A stretch of DNA of 64,000 nt, taken from contig NZ_CP036287.1 in the NCBI RefSeq assembly GCF_007748095.1, positions 1,922,001 to 1,986,000 on the forward strand, read 5' to 3'. This document shows positions 9,583 through 18,009 of the stretch, one piece after another. Every line of letters starts with the position of its first letter. Position 1 is the stretch's first letter. Position numbers and translations under genes: made by a program. The stretch is from Engelhardtia mirabilis (GTDB taxonomy: Bacteria > Planctomycetota > UBA1135 > GCA-002686595). The notes under the pieces are model-generated. The model was not told where the DNA came from. It made no database searches and saw only the letters and a program-made list of their open reading frames with translations.

Positions 9583-10749
9583 ATGAGCCAAGCCCTCAAG
9601 ATCCTGCTCTGCTTCGCCGCCTTCCTCGCAGGAGTGACCCTTCTCCACGGTTGGCTCAATCTGGCCTGGTTCGAGCCCTCCAACCGTGAGCAACTGACGG
9701 TTGCCCACTTGCCGGTGACATGACACCTCACCTGCCCGGTCACCAGTTGGGTGACCGAACAGTCCACCGAGGGCACGATCTTCCACTCGAAGCGCTACAC
9801 GAGCTGGCCGTCGATGACCGAGGACATCGACGCGGGCAACCTGCACGCGGCGTTCATCCTGGCGCCCCTGGCGATGCAGATGGCGCGCCAGGGCAAGACC
9901 AAGGTCAAGATTGTCCACCTGGGCCACCGCGACGGGACCGCGATCGTGGTGCCGACGGACTCCAAGGTGGAGTCGTTCGCGGACCTGCGTGGGACTCGAA
10001 TGGCGATCCCGCACCGCTACGCCAACCAGCGCATCCTGGTCGAGCGGATGATGGCGGAGTACGGCTTCAGCGAGGACGACCTCAAACTGATCGACTACCC
10101 CCCGCCGGAGATGCCGGCGGCGCTCAAGGCGGGCGCCTTCGAGAGCTACATCGTCGGTGAGCCCTTCGCGGCCAAGGCCGAGATGGACGGCTTCGGGCGG
10201 GTGCTCTACCACACCAAGGACATCTGGCCGAACTTCATCTCCTGCGTGCTGATCGTGACCCAGGACCTGATCGACCGCGATCCGGCCCTGGTGCAGGAGC
10301 TGGTCAGCGGCATCACGGCCTCGGGCAAGTGGCTCGACGAGGGCGACGAGCGGTTGCTCTCGGGCCTGGTGATGGAGAGCGCCTCGAACCAGGACGACGT
10401 CGACTCCGGCAAGGTGATCGTGCCCGACGAGTTCGGCCGCACCCCGCGTCTGCAGGCGGCCGTGATCGCCGCTCAGCGGCGGTACTACAACCAGAACCCC
10501 GAGCTGCTGAAGTTCGTGCTCACCAAGCCGCCGGACCGCGTCAAGTACACCGAGCTGGAGCTGGCCCGCGACGAGTTCGCGGAGATCCAGCACTGGGCCG
10601 AGAAGTTGGGCTTCTTCGACAGCCGACCGGTGACCGAAGACGATCCCTTCGACTTCCTGGACTACTGCGACCCGCGCTTCGAGCAGGGGCGCCTGCGGGA
10701 CCTGCCCCTGCAAGACCTCGCGAGCGCCGCGGCGGAGGGTGCGCAATGA
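9583..10749 (+). CDS. Selenocysteine-containing ABC transporter substrate-binding protein
   Basis: Periplasmic binding protein of a nitrate/sulfonate/taurine-type (NMT1/SsuA-like) importer, 388 residues if the TGA at 9721-9723 is read as Sec47. Residues 7-30 form a signal or anchor helix without a lipobox. The core then runs in the same frame on both sides of the TGA: LTVAHLPVT, then U47, then HLTCPVT, GNLHAAFILAPLAMQMA, LGHRDG and FVGEPFA-like (YIVGEPFAAKAE) and DIWPNFISCVL. Homologs as I recall them have Cys at the TGA position (CHLTC), so the protein would have a U47-x3-C51 motif. An 8-bp perfect stem-loop follows the TGA at SECIS distance. The stop TGA at 10747 overlaps the permease ATG. 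Splitting it into two genes would leave a 46-residue signal peptide alone and a binding domain without export signal. The ligand is unknown. Confidence 0.88.
9737..9757 (+). promoter_or_regulatory. Putative bacterial SECIS element for Sec47
   Basis: CGGTCACC (9737-9744) pairs perfectly with GGTGACCG (9750-9757), leaving the loop AGTTG (9745-9749). The loop begins 22 nt after the TGA and has G at its second position followed by U. These values fall inside the published consensus for bacterial SECIS (apical loop 16-37 nt after UGA, a G among the first two loop bases, 4-16 bp stem). Confidence 0.8.
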
Positions 10750-11513
10750 GTCCCCGTGCCCTGCTCTTGGGGACGGTCGGCTTCGCGATCTTCATCCTCT
10801 CCTGGCACCTCGCCACCCTGGGCAATCAGATCGGCGACCTGCCCGGCCCGGCCATGACCGTGCGCGGCCTGGTACAGATCGCCGGCGAGGGCGTCCTGTG
10901 GGAGAACGTGGTGGCCTCGGTCTTCCGCGTCGCCTGGGGCTTCTGCCTGGCCGCCGGCATCGGCATCCCGCTGGGCATGGCCTTCGGCTGGTACCCGCGC
11001 CTGCGCGAGACGTTCAACCCGCTGGTGCAGTCCCTGCGCCCGATCTCGCCGATCGCGTGGTTGCCCTTCGCCGTGATCCTGTTCGGCGGCATTCGCATGT
11101 CGAGCGACCTGGCGGCGATCTTCCTGCTGTTCCTGTCGGCCTTCTTCCCGATCGTCACCGCCTCGACCTCGGCGGTGGCCTCCCTGGACCTCAAGTACAT
11201 CCGCTCGGCCCGCAACTTCGGCGTCGACGGCCTGGCCTTCTTCCGCCGCGTGGTCCTGCCAGCCTCCCTGCCCCAGATCCTGACCGGACTGCGCCTGGCC
11301 CTGGGCATCGCCTGGGTCGTCGTGGTCGCGGCCGAGATGCTCGGCGTGGAGAGCGGCCTGGGCTACCAAGTCATGGACTCGCGCAACGCCCTGCGGATGG
11401 ACTTCGTCTCCGCCGCCATGGTCGTGATCGCGGCCATCGGCTTGATGCTCGACATGGCCATGGCCAGGGTCGAGGCCACGGCCCTCGCCCGGCGGGGGAT
11501 GAGCCGCCGATGA
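10746..11513 (+). CDS. ABC transporter permease (TauC/SsuC type)
   Basis: Membrane subunit of the importer, 255 residues with about six helices. The start ATG overlaps the binding-protein stop (ATGA), which fits a tightly coupled operon. The EAA-type coupling region is visible in ARNFGVDGLAFFRRVVLPASLPQILTG with the conserved Gly, and WVVVVAAEMLG is a typical family stretch near the C-terminal end. It should pair with the downstream ATPase. The length matches nitrate/sulfonate/taurine permeases. The overlong open frame upstream of 10746 is a shadow of the binding-protein gene. Confidence 0.93.
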   Translation: MSPRALLLGTVGFAIFILSWHLATLGNQIGDLPGPAMTVRGLVQIAGEGVLWENVVASVFRVAWGFCLAAGIGIPLGMAFGWYPRLRETFNPLVQSLRPISPIAWLPFAVILFGGIRMSSDLAAIFLLFLSAFFPIVTASTSAVASLDLKYIRSARNFGVDGLAFFRRVVLPASLPQILTGLRLALGIAWVVVVAAEMLGVESGLGYQVMDSRNALRMDFVSAAMVVIAAIGLMLDMAMARVEATALARRGMSRR

Positions 11514-12316
11514 GCGCGACCGAACCCGAGGCCCGGCAAGGGGCCGAACCGCGAACCATGCAAGCTGGCGCCAAGATCGTCGTGCGCGACGTCCGCAAGA
11601 CCTTCCCCACCAAGAAGGAAGATGTGAACGTCCTGGACGGCGTCGACCTGACCGTGCGCGAGGGGGAGTTCCTCGCGATCGTCGGTCCTTCGGGCTGTGG
11701 CAAGTCGACCCTGCTCAACTGCATGGCGGGTTTCGAGCGCATCACCTCCGGATCGATCCGCATCGACTCCGAGGAGATCGAGCGACCGTCTCCCAAGCGC
11801 GTGTTTGTCTTCCAGGAGACGGGGATCTTTCCCTGGTACTCGGTCTGGGACAACATCGGCTTCGGCCTGGGCAAGATGCCCTTCGACAAGAAGCACGAGA
11901 TCGTCATGCGCTACATCGCGCTGGTCGGGCTCGAGGGCTTCGAGAAGGCCTTTCCCGCGGAGCTCTCGGGTGGCATGAAGCAGCGGGTGGAGTTCGCCCG
12001 CGCCCTGGCCGTCGAGCCGGACGTGCTCTTCCTGGACGAGCCCTTCGGCGCTCTGGACGCCTTCACCCGCCTCGAGATGCGCCGCGAGATCGTGCGCATC
12101 TGGAAGGAGACCGGGAAGACCTGCATCCTCGTCACCCACGACGTGGAGGAGGCGGTGGAGCTCGCGGACCGCGTGGCCGTGATGACCCGTCGGCCCGCAC
12201 GGATCCACTCGGTGCTCGACAACCCCCTGGAGCGACCGCGCGACTCGGACCAACCAGTCTTCCGCGAGCTCAAGGACCAGATCTTCGAGATCCTGGGCGT
12301 CGAGCGACGGGTCTGA
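11510..12316 (+). CDS. ABC transporter ATP-binding protein (TauB/SsuB type)
   Basis: Cytoplasmic ATPase of the importer, 268 residues, starting at an ATG that overlaps the permease stop (ATGA). Walker A is GPSGCGKST (residues 59-67), the Q-loop lies in FVFQETGIFPW, the signature is LSGGMKQRVEFARAL, Walker B is VLFLDEPFGALD, and the switch His is in LVTHDVEEAVELADRV. This closes a three-gene unit (binding protein, permease, ATPase). The imported compound is not revealed by sequence; the class carries nitrate, bicarbonate, sulfonates, thiamine precursors and other small solutes. Confidence 0.95.
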   Translation: MSATEPEARQGAEPRTMQAGAKIVVRDVRKTFPTKKEDVNVLDGVDLTVREGEFLAIVGPSGCGKSTLLNCMAGFERITSGSIRIDSEEIERPSPKRVFVFQETGIFPWYSVWDNIGFGLGKMPFDKKHEIVMRYIALVGLEGFEKAFPAELSGGMKQRVEFARALAVEPDVLFLDEPFGALDAFTRLEMRREIVRIWKETGKTCILVTHDVEEAVELADRVAVMTRRPARIHSVLDNPLERPRDSDQPVFRELKDQIFEILGVERRV

Positions 12317-12348
12317 GGTCGGTCGAGCCCGGGGATTTGGGGCGAGCA

Positions 12349-12377
12349 CCCCATCCGTGCGACTGGCGCGGATGGGG
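12349..12377. terminator. Strong bidirectional terminator
   Basis: A 12-bp stem (CCCCATCCGTGC with GCGCGGATGGGG, one G-T wobble) and a 5-nt loop lie between the ABC operon and the convergent DJ-1/PfpI gene. Confidence 0.7.
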
Positions 12378-12398
12378 CGATGGACCTGGCCCCAGCGA

Positions 12399-13136
12399 TC
12401 AACGCGGACCGGCGATGCGGTGGGGGACTTGGCCCAGGTCCCAGTCGATCACCAGGCCCTTGGCGATGCCGTCCGCCGCGCGCTTGCCGTAGAGCAGTTC
12501 TGCCAGGTACAGGGCCGGCTCGAAGGACGGCGCACCGCCCACGGACGTGATCGCCCGCCCGTCGTGGACGAAGCGCGCGTCGTGGTGGACGGTCAGGCTC
12601 GGGAACATCTCGGCCAGTCGTTCCCGATCGGCCGGAAAGGTCGTCACCTCCAGCCCATCAAGCAGCCCCGCCTGGGCCAGGACGAAGGCCCCGTCGCACA
12701 GGGACATGACGTAGTGCGCGCCGCTCCCCCGTTCGCGCACGAAGCCGATCAGCGCGGCGTCGTCCAGGTCCGAGTCCATCGAGTGCTCGGCGCTGGGCAC
12801 CACCAGAACGTCGATCGCGGGGGCCGACGCGAAGGTGTAGTCGGGCAGCAGCCGCAGCCCCTCGAAGCTGGTCACCGGCTCCAGGTCGTGCGCCACGGTG
12901 AAGACGCGCAGGGCCTGGTCGGCGTGGAAGACCGAATGGTGGAGGATGTCGAAGGGAGCCGTCAGCTCGGTGTTGTAGACACCGTCGACGATGACGAAGC
13001 CCACCGACCACTCGCGATCGGGGCGGACCGCCACCGGAGTTGCGGCGGTCTCGGTCGCGCGGGCCCGATCGAGACCGGAGCAACCGCAGGCGAGCAGGGC
13101 GGGCAGCAAGACCAGCCAGGTGCTGTGGGTCTTCAT
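12399..13136 (-). CDS. DJ-1/PfpI family lipoprotein
   Basis: 245 residues with a lipoprotein signal (LLPALLAC, Cys17), so the protein is probably membrane-anchored on the outer side of the inner membrane. The glutamine-amidotransferase-like fold of the DJ-1/PfpI family is seen in DGVYNTELTAPFDILHHS, in VLVVPSAEHS and in the nucleophile elbow VMSLCDGAFVLAQAG with Cys147; a conserved acidic residue (E58) stands in the position that primes this Cys. Members include chaperones, isonitrile hydratases and the ligand-binding half of AraC-type regulators. Without a DNA-binding domain and with a lipid anchor, a periplasmic enzyme or sensor is the likely role. It ends against the ABC operon. Confidence 0.8.
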   Translation of the reverse strand: MKTHSTWLVLLPALLACGCSGLDRARATETAATPVAVRPDREWSVGFVIVDGVYNTELTAPFDILHHSVFHADQALRVFTVAHDLEPVTSFEGLRLLPDYTFASAPAIDVLVVPSAEHSMDSDLDDAALIGFVRERGSGAHYVMSLCDGAFVLAQAGLLDGLEVTTFPADRERLAEMFPSLTVHHDARFVHDGRAITSVGGAPSFEPALYLAELLYGKRAADGIAKGLVIDWDLGQVPHRIAGPR

Positions 13137-13203
13137 GGCCCGGAGTCTAGGGCCCGTTCCGGGTCCGGGTTCCCAGCGCCCGCCGCGTTCCGTCGTCCCG
13201 AAC

Positions 13204-13246
13204 GGCCAGCGGTCGACCCGAGACGTGCTCGGATCGACCGCTGGCC
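13204..13246 (-). terminator. Long hairpin downstream of the thioredoxin-like gene
   Basis: A 13-bp perfect stem (GGCCAGCGGTCGA with its complement) continues after one mismatch into a further 5 bp and an ACGTG loop. It lies 15 bases past the stop of the thioredoxin-like gene. Confidence 0.7.
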
Positions 13247-13261
13247 CGACTCGCTAGCCTC

Positions 13262-14308
13262 TCAGCTCTGGCTCTCGACCTCGACCTCGTCGCCCGCGAT
13301 CTCGCGCAGGGCGTCGATGAAGCCGGCGTAGCCCGGATCCTCGTTGCCGATCGCCAGGGCCTTGCGGGCGTACTTGGCGGCTGCCTCGGCGTCTTCGCCG
13401 AAGCGCGAGCCCCAGGAGGCCGCGTTGCCGTACAGCATGAAGGCGTCCTCGGCGTCGTGCAGCTCCAGGCCGTCGAGGACGGCGATGGACTCGACGAAGG
13501 CGAGGGCGGCATCCTGGCTGGCGACGCTACGCATCTGGGCCACGAGGGCCTTCTCGATCAGCCCCTCGGCGTTGCGCGGGTCGAGCTCGATGGCGATGCC
13601 CTTGATCTCGTCGTCGTAGACTCCGGCTTCGAGCAGCGCGCTCAGGGCGCGCAGCTTCAGGCCGGCCTCGTTGGCCGCATCGATCGTGAAGGCCTGGCGC
13701 ACGATCGGGGTCACGCGCGAGACGAAGGGCGAATCGCCATCGAGTTCGGCGAGCAGCGCGAAGACACCCTCGAGGGCCTCGGCCTTCTTGTCCGGCTGCG
13801 CGTCCTCGAAGGCCTTGATCACCGTGTCGACCTTCGCCATGGCGGCGCGGCCTTCGGCGCGAATCTCGGTCAGGTGCTCGACGTACTTCTCCGGACCACC
13901 GTCACGGTAGCCGGTGGATGCGTAGGCCGTGCCGTCGGCGGTCATCAGCAGGACCGTGGGGAACCCGCGGATGCCGTAGAGCTTGCTGAGCTCGTCGTTG
14001 CGATCGGGGTTCGGGACCTTGGCCTTGACCTCCTCGGAGTTCGGGAAGTCGAGCTTGAGCAGGACGAACTGCTCCTGGGCGGGGGCCAGGAACTCTTCGT
14101 GCTCGAAGACCTCACCGTCGAGCTTGATGCACCAACCGCACCAGTCCGAGCCGGTGAAATCGACGAACAGGTCCTTGCCCTGCTCCTTGGCGGCGGCGGC
14201 AGCGACGTCGAAGTCGGCGTACCAGGGGCTTTCGGCGGCGGGCTCTTGGCCGGCGATGGCGAGGCTGGGGGCGATCGCCAAGGCGACGACGCCGAGGTTG
14301 AGGCGCAT
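13262..14308 (-). CDS. Secreted thioredoxin-like protein with helical repeat domain
   Basis: 348 residues. A signal peptide (residues 1-19, ending SLAIAG) is followed by a thioredoxin_7-type domain with the redox motif C57-G-W-C60 (in FTGSDWCGWCIKLD) and the cis-Pro in GIRGFPTVLLM. Residues from about 155 to the end are helical and alanine-rich, resembling tetratricopeptide-like repeats. Export plus a CxxC motif point to a periplasmic thiol-disulfide protein. The substrate is unknown. The gene stands alone between a terminator hairpin and a 141-base spacer. Confidence 0.85.
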   Translation of the reverse strand: MRLNLGVVALAIAPSLAIAGQEPAAESPWYADFDVAAAAAKEQGKDLFVDFTGSDWCGWCIKLDGEVFEHEEFLAPAQEQFVLLKLDFPNSEEVKAKVPNPDRNDELSKLYGIRGFPTVLLMTADGTAYASTGYRDGGPEKYVEHLTEIRAEGRAAMAKVDTVIKAFEDAQPDKKAEALEGVFALLAELDGDSPFVSRVTPIVRQAFTIDAANEAGLKLRALSALLEAGVYDDEIKGIAIELDPRNAEGLIEKALVAQMRSVASQDAALAFVESIAVLDGLELHDAEDAFMLYGNAASWGSRFGEDAEAAAKYARKALAIGNEDPGYAGFIDALREIAGDEVEVESQS

Positions 14309-14449
14309 GGGGTTCTCCGGGCTGATAGTGGGTTCTGCGGACCTCGAGGAGGGTCTGGAGCCCTCGCACGGTAGTGCGAGAGCCTACGCCGGCCCCGCCG
14401 CCCCGTGACCCTCTCGGCGGGTGAAACTGATGTTGGGTCGGGCCGGGGC

Positions 14450-15052
14450 TCAGGCCGGAGCGATCCGCGTTCCCGCGAGTCCGCCGCCGGCGACCCAGCG
14501 TGCGAATTCCGTCGGTGCCTTCGCCGGAGCGGCCGCGTCGGCTCCGAGGGCCCGCTCCCAGAACTCCACCGCGTGGTAGTTGCCGAACTTGACCCCGGCC
14601 CGCTCGACCACGCCCACCTCGCGGTAGCCCAGGCGGCGGTGGAGGACGCGGCTGGGCTCGTTGGGCAGGGCGATCCCGGCCACGACGCAGGTGAAGCCCT
14701 GACCGGCGAGCAGGTCGATCAGGACCGTGCCCAAGAGGTGACCCACGCCCCGACCGCGATGGCCGGCGGCGACGTACACCGATGACTCACAGGTCCAGTC
14801 GTAGGCCGGTCGGGCGCGAAAGCTCGTGGCGTAGGCGTAGCCGGCCAGCAGCCCCTCGGCGTCCTCGGCGACGATCCATGGGTGGGTCGCGAGAACGGTC
14901 TCGAGCTTGTTGGCGAACTCCCGTTCGGTCGGCGGCTCGAGTTCGAAGGAGATCGCGGTGTCGCGCACGATCGGCGCGTAGATCGCGAGCATCGCGGCCG
15001 CGTCCCGGGGCCGTGCGACCCTCAGCCGCAGGGTCGGGTCCTCCGCGGTCAA
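14450..15052 (-). CDS. GNAT acetyltransferase, phosphinothricin-acetyltransferase-like
   Basis: 200 residues. The pattern is that of Pat-type GNAT enzymes: RPRDAAAMLAIYAPIVRDT at the N-terminus, the acetyl-CoA loop in VYVAAGHRGRGVGHLLG and the family stretch CVVAGIALPNEPSRVLHRRLGY followed by VGVVERAGVKFG. No ATG precedes the conserved N-terminus. The start is a TTG at 15052 that overlaps the stop of the upstream serine-hydrolase gene as TTGA, indicating translational coupling. The likely activity is N-acetylation of a small amino compound, possibly a methionine sulfone or sulfoximine analogue. Confidence 0.87.
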   Translation of the reverse strand: MTAEDPTLRLRVARPRDAAAMLAIYAPIVRDTAISFELEPPTEREFANKLETVLATHPWIVAEDAEGLLAGYAYATSFRARPAYDWTCESSVYVAAGHRGRGVGHLLGTVLIDLLAGQGFTCVVAGIALPNEPSRVLHRRLGYREVGVVERAGVKFGNYHAVEFWERALGADAAAPAKAPTEFARWVAGGGLAGTRIAPA

Positions 15053-16227
15053 CGCCCGCCCTCGCCGGCGACGGCCCGACCGATCAGCAGCGAAGCCAGC
15101 TCGTCGCAGGCCTTGCCCGCTGCGTCCCCCGCGACGTTGGTGGTCACGATCGCGGCGAAGCCCTCTTCGGGAGCCGCCCAGACCACGCAGTACCAATAGG
15201 TGTTGCTGCCCGCGTGGTTCAGAACCGGACCCTTCGACCAGTTGCGCCGCAGCTTCAGCCAGCCCAGTGCGTAGTCATCGCCGCGCACCCGGTGCAGCGA
15301 CTCGAAGGACGCCGCCGTGAGCGGGTCGCCCTCACCCGCGCCGCGACGCAGGTGCAGGCCCAGGAACCGCGCCCAATCGGCCATGGGCATGTGCGCGGTT
15401 CCGGCGGGGGCGATCGCCGCAGGGTTGTCGGCCAGGGCCGAGGGCGGCATGGCGACCAGCGCCTTCGAGCCGGGGCGATGCCCGCGGGGCGCGTCGTCAC
15501 CGACGGGCGGACCGAATCCGGCGCCCTCGATCCCCAAGGGCGCGAACAACTCGCGCTGGATCAAGGTCTCGAACGGCGCGCCGCCCACCGCTTCGATCAT
15601 CGCGCCGGCCAGGGTGTAGCCGATGTTGGAGTAGAGGTACCCGCTGCCCGGCGGCATCTCGGTGGGCTCCGACAGGATCTGTTCGACCAACCGCGCGCGC
15701 GCGTCCGCGGGGGCGCCCGTATCCATCTGCAGGCTCACGGCCAAGGCGCGGCCCGGAATGTTGGCCACCACTCCGGCGCGGTGGGAGAGGAGCTGCTCGA
15801 GGGTGACCTTGCTCCAACTGGGGTCGATCGTCTCGAAGCGCTGCGCGAAGACCTGGGCCGGACTGCTGGTCCATGCGAGGTTGCCGGACTCCACGTAGCG
15901 GGCGGCGAGGGTCGCCGTCATGGCCTTGAGGCACGATCCCAGGTGCCAAGGCGAGGCCAGGGTGACCGGCGTCGTCCCGCCGTATTCGGTCGTCCCGGCC
16001 ACGCCCGCCAGCTCGATCGTCCCGTCCGCGCGCACCAACGCACAGCCCAGGGCCGGCAGGTCATGCGCCGCGCGGATCGCCTCGACCTCGTCCGCCAGCG
16101 GCCCCCTGTCCGGGGTCGCGGCGGGGACGGGGACGGGGCTCTGCGCGGTGGTCTGCTCCTGGGCAGACCCACCGACGACGACGGTCAGCGCGAGGGCGAG
16201 GGAGGTCAGGTGCGCGACGGTGCCCAT
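15049..16227 (-). CDS. Serine hydrolase of the beta-lactamase/DD-peptidase superfamily
   Basis: 392 residues with a signal peptide (residues 1-22), so exported. The three active-site motifs of class C beta-lactamase-related hydrolases are present: S98-C-L-K101, Y199-S-N201 and H-A-G in VLNHAGSNTYWY near residue 342. The family includes esterases and D-amino peptidases; resistance should not be inferred from these motifs. The ATG at 16227 is favoured over the upstream extension because it begins the signal peptide. Its TGA overlaps the TTG of the acetyltransferase gene. Confidence 0.88.
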   Translation of the reverse strand: MGTVAHLTSLALALTVVVGGSAQEQTTAQSPVPVPAATPDRGPLADEVEAIRAAHDLPALGCALVRADGTIELAGVAGTTEYGGTTPVTLASPWHLGSCLKAMTATLAARYVESGNLAWTSSPAQVFAQRFETIDPSWSKVTLEQLLSHRAGVVANIPGRALAVSLQMDTGAPADARARLVEQILSEPTEMPPGSGYLYSNIGYTLAGAMIEAVGGAPFETLIQRELFAPLGIEGAGFGPPVGDDAPRGHRPGSKALVAMPPSALADNPAAIAPAGTAHMPMADWARFLGLHLRRGAGEGDPLTAASFESLHRVRGDDYALGWLKLRRNWSKGPVLNHAGSNTYWYCVVWAAPEEGFAAIVTTNVAGDAAGKACDELASLLIGRAVAGEGGR

Positions 16228-16262
16228 GGCGATGCTTGCTGAAGTGGGGGTGAACCGGGCCG

Positions 16263-16829
16263 TCAGGAGGTTGGCGGCCGATCGAAGAGGGCGCGGCGGT
16301 AGTAGCGCAGCTCTTCCAGGGACTCGCGGATGTCGTCCAGGGCGCGGTGGGCCTCGCGCTTGGCCGGCGCCGCCGCGAAGACGTCGGGGTGCCAACGCCG
16401 CGCCAGCTCCTTGATGGTCGACACGTCGATCAGGCGGTAGTGCAGGTAGCTCTCGAGCCGGCCCATGTACTTGGTCAGGAAGCGCCGGTCCTGCCAGACC
16501 GAGTTGCCCGCGAGGGGCGCCGTGTTCGGATCGCAGTGCTCGGCGATGAAGGCCAGCAACTGGTCCTCGGCCGCCTGCTCGCTGACCGTCGACTGGCGCA
16601 CGCGCTCGGTCAGGCCCGACGCGCCGTGGTGCTCGGTGTTCCAAGCGTCCATCGCGGCGAGCAGTGCGTCGTCCTGGTGGACCACCAGCTCCGGTCCCTC
16701 GGCGATGATTTCGAGCTCGCCGTCGGTGACCAGCACCGCCGCTTCGAGGATGCGTTCGACCTCCGGGTCGAGTCCGCTCATCTCGAGGTCGATCCAGACA
16801 ATGCGCTGTGCCCGTGAGTCCTTCGCCAT
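16263..16829 (-). CDS. orn: Oligoribonuclease
   Basis: 3'-5' exoribonuclease that degrades 2-5-nt RNAs to mononucleotides and ends the turnover of cyclic-di-GMP-derived pGpG. At 188 residues it is close to the usual length. The DEDDh catalytic set is complete: D14 and E16 in VWIDLEMSGLD, D114 in NSVWQDRRFL, H161 in AKREAHRALDDI and D166. The family stretch YHYRLIDVST-like (YLHYRLIDVSTIKELARRW) is present. Cytoplasmic. The gene lies just upstream of the serine-hydrolase gene on the same strand. Confidence 0.96.
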   Translation of the reverse strand: MAKDSRAQRIVWIDLEMSGLDPEVERILEAAVLVTDGELEIIAEGPELVVHQDDALLAAMDAWNTEHHGASGLTERVRQSTVSEQAAEDQLLAFIAEHCDPNTAPLAGNSVWQDRRFLTKYMGRLESYLHYRLIDVSTIKELARRWHPDVFAAAPAKREAHRALDDIRESLEELRYYRRALFDRPPTS

Positions 16830-16971
16830 GGGCTCGGACGTTACGTCTTGGACCGCCGAATAGGAACCGCGCGCGGCGGATCCGCGGCCTGCTGTGCGCG
16901 GTCCCTCGGTCAGGGTCGCGCGAGCGTCGTGTTCGAACGCCGAGCGAGCACGCCGAGCACTGCCGGCGCGC

Positions 16972-17847
16972 TCAGCGCCGAATGCGAACCATCGCGTGTT
17001 GCAGCACGAGCGTTCCCGCCCCGGATTCGAGCTGGATCCACAGACGTCCGCGGTGGTCCGCCTTGGACCCGGCCGGGGCAGCCGCGGTGCCGCTGGTCAC
17101 CGATTCCCACTCGATCGGGACGCCGTCGGAGGCGGGCTCCGTGGGCGAGACCGGCCCGGCGCCGACTCGCAAGGTGGGTGCCGCGTCCGATTCGAAGCCG
17201 AGCCCGACGGTCATCTCGACGCGGTAGGCAGCGCCGGCCTCGAGCCCCTGGAGCGGGCGGACCAACAGGGCCGGCCCGGCGATGGTGAGGCCGTCCGGAC
17301 CGACCGCGGCCTCGCCGGTCACGGCCCGCCAACCGGCGGCGGAGCCGTCGAATTGGAACTCGATCACGTCCTCGACCCGCAGGTCCAGGGCCGGCGACAC
17401 GTCGTGGGCGCCGGTGAGCGGATCGATGGTGATCGCCTGGGCCACCATGTGGGTGCCGAGGGGCAGGCCGTCGGGCACCACCAACTCGGTCTCGTAGGTC
17501 CCGTCGAGCCCGATCGAGGCCGCGGGGTCGACCGAGCCATCCGCGATCCACGCCAGACCCTGGGGGCCCAGGACCAGGCCCGGGATCTCTGCCAGGACCG
17601 TCGACTGCTCCGCTGGCGCGAGACCCAGGAGCACCCGACGTCCGGGGTCGCCGGTGACCGTCAGCCGCACCCGGCGCAAGCGCGCGAGGCCCATCTCGGC
17701 CGGAGCGGCGGCCGGGGCGGCCCCGTGGGGCTGGATCGCCGAGAGCCCCGCGTCCAGAGCCCCGGCGGCGGCGCTCGTGGGCCCCGCGCTGATGGGGCCC
17801 GCGGCGACGAGGACGGCGGCGGTGAGGAATTCCGGCGCTAGGAGCAT
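16972..17847 (-). CDS. Secreted protein of unknown function
   Basis: 291 residues from the ATG at 17847, which begins a hydrophobic signal-like segment (MLLAPEFLTAAVLVAAG); the open frame could start up to 49 codons earlier but that part is Arg-rich and not protein-like. The mature part is beta-strand-rich, acidic and nearly devoid of Cys and Lys. Its C-terminal half (about residues 180-291), with RLWIQLESGAGTLVLQHAM, resembles a carbohydrate-binding-like jelly roll, but this is only an impression. I do not recognise the family. It is divergent from the EamA transporter. Confidence 0.6.
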   Translation of the reverse strand: MLLAPEFLTAAVLVAAGPISAGPTSAAAGALDAGLSAIQPHGAAPAAAPAEMGLARLRRVRLTVTGDPGRRVLLGLAPAEQSTVLAEIPGLVLGPQGLAWIADGSVDPAASIGLDGTYETELVVPDGLPLGTHMVAQAITIDPLTGAHDVSPALDLRVEDVIEFQFDGSAAGWRAVTGEAAVGPDGLTIAGPALLVRPLQGLEAGAAYRVEMTVGLGFESDAAPTLRVGAGPVSPTEPASDGVPIEWESVTSGTAAAPAGSKADHRGRLWIQLESGAGTLVLQHAMVRIRR

Positions 17848-18009
17848 GGCGGCGAGGCTGGGGGCAAGGGGGGTCCGGGCGTCGAGCGGGCTCGAACCAC
17901 CCCGGTCTCGGGTTCCATCGGAGCGTAAGCACGTTCCGCACCAGTGGGAACGCACAATCCTGTCACGTGTGGCACGACCCTCTGCGGTCCGCACTGACGA
18001 CCATTCTCG

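Noticed and set aside
9514..9751. Reading the ABC binding protein as two separate genes, or as a pseudogene broken by a stop
   Set aside because: The first part would be only a signal peptide and first strand, the second a binding domain without export signal; both are in the same frame, downstream genes are intact and coupled, and a SECIS-like hairpin follows the TGA.
8797..10746. A 649-residue minus-strand frame over the ABC binding-protein gene
   Set aside because: It has no recognisable domains, is rich in His, Gln, Arg and Gly in a pattern typical of antisense frames in GC-rich DNA, and lies opposite conserved genes.
15049..16227. A beta-lactamase resistance gene
   Set aside because: The SxxK, YxN and HxG motifs are shared by many esterases and peptidases; nothing specific to beta-lactam hydrolysis is seen.
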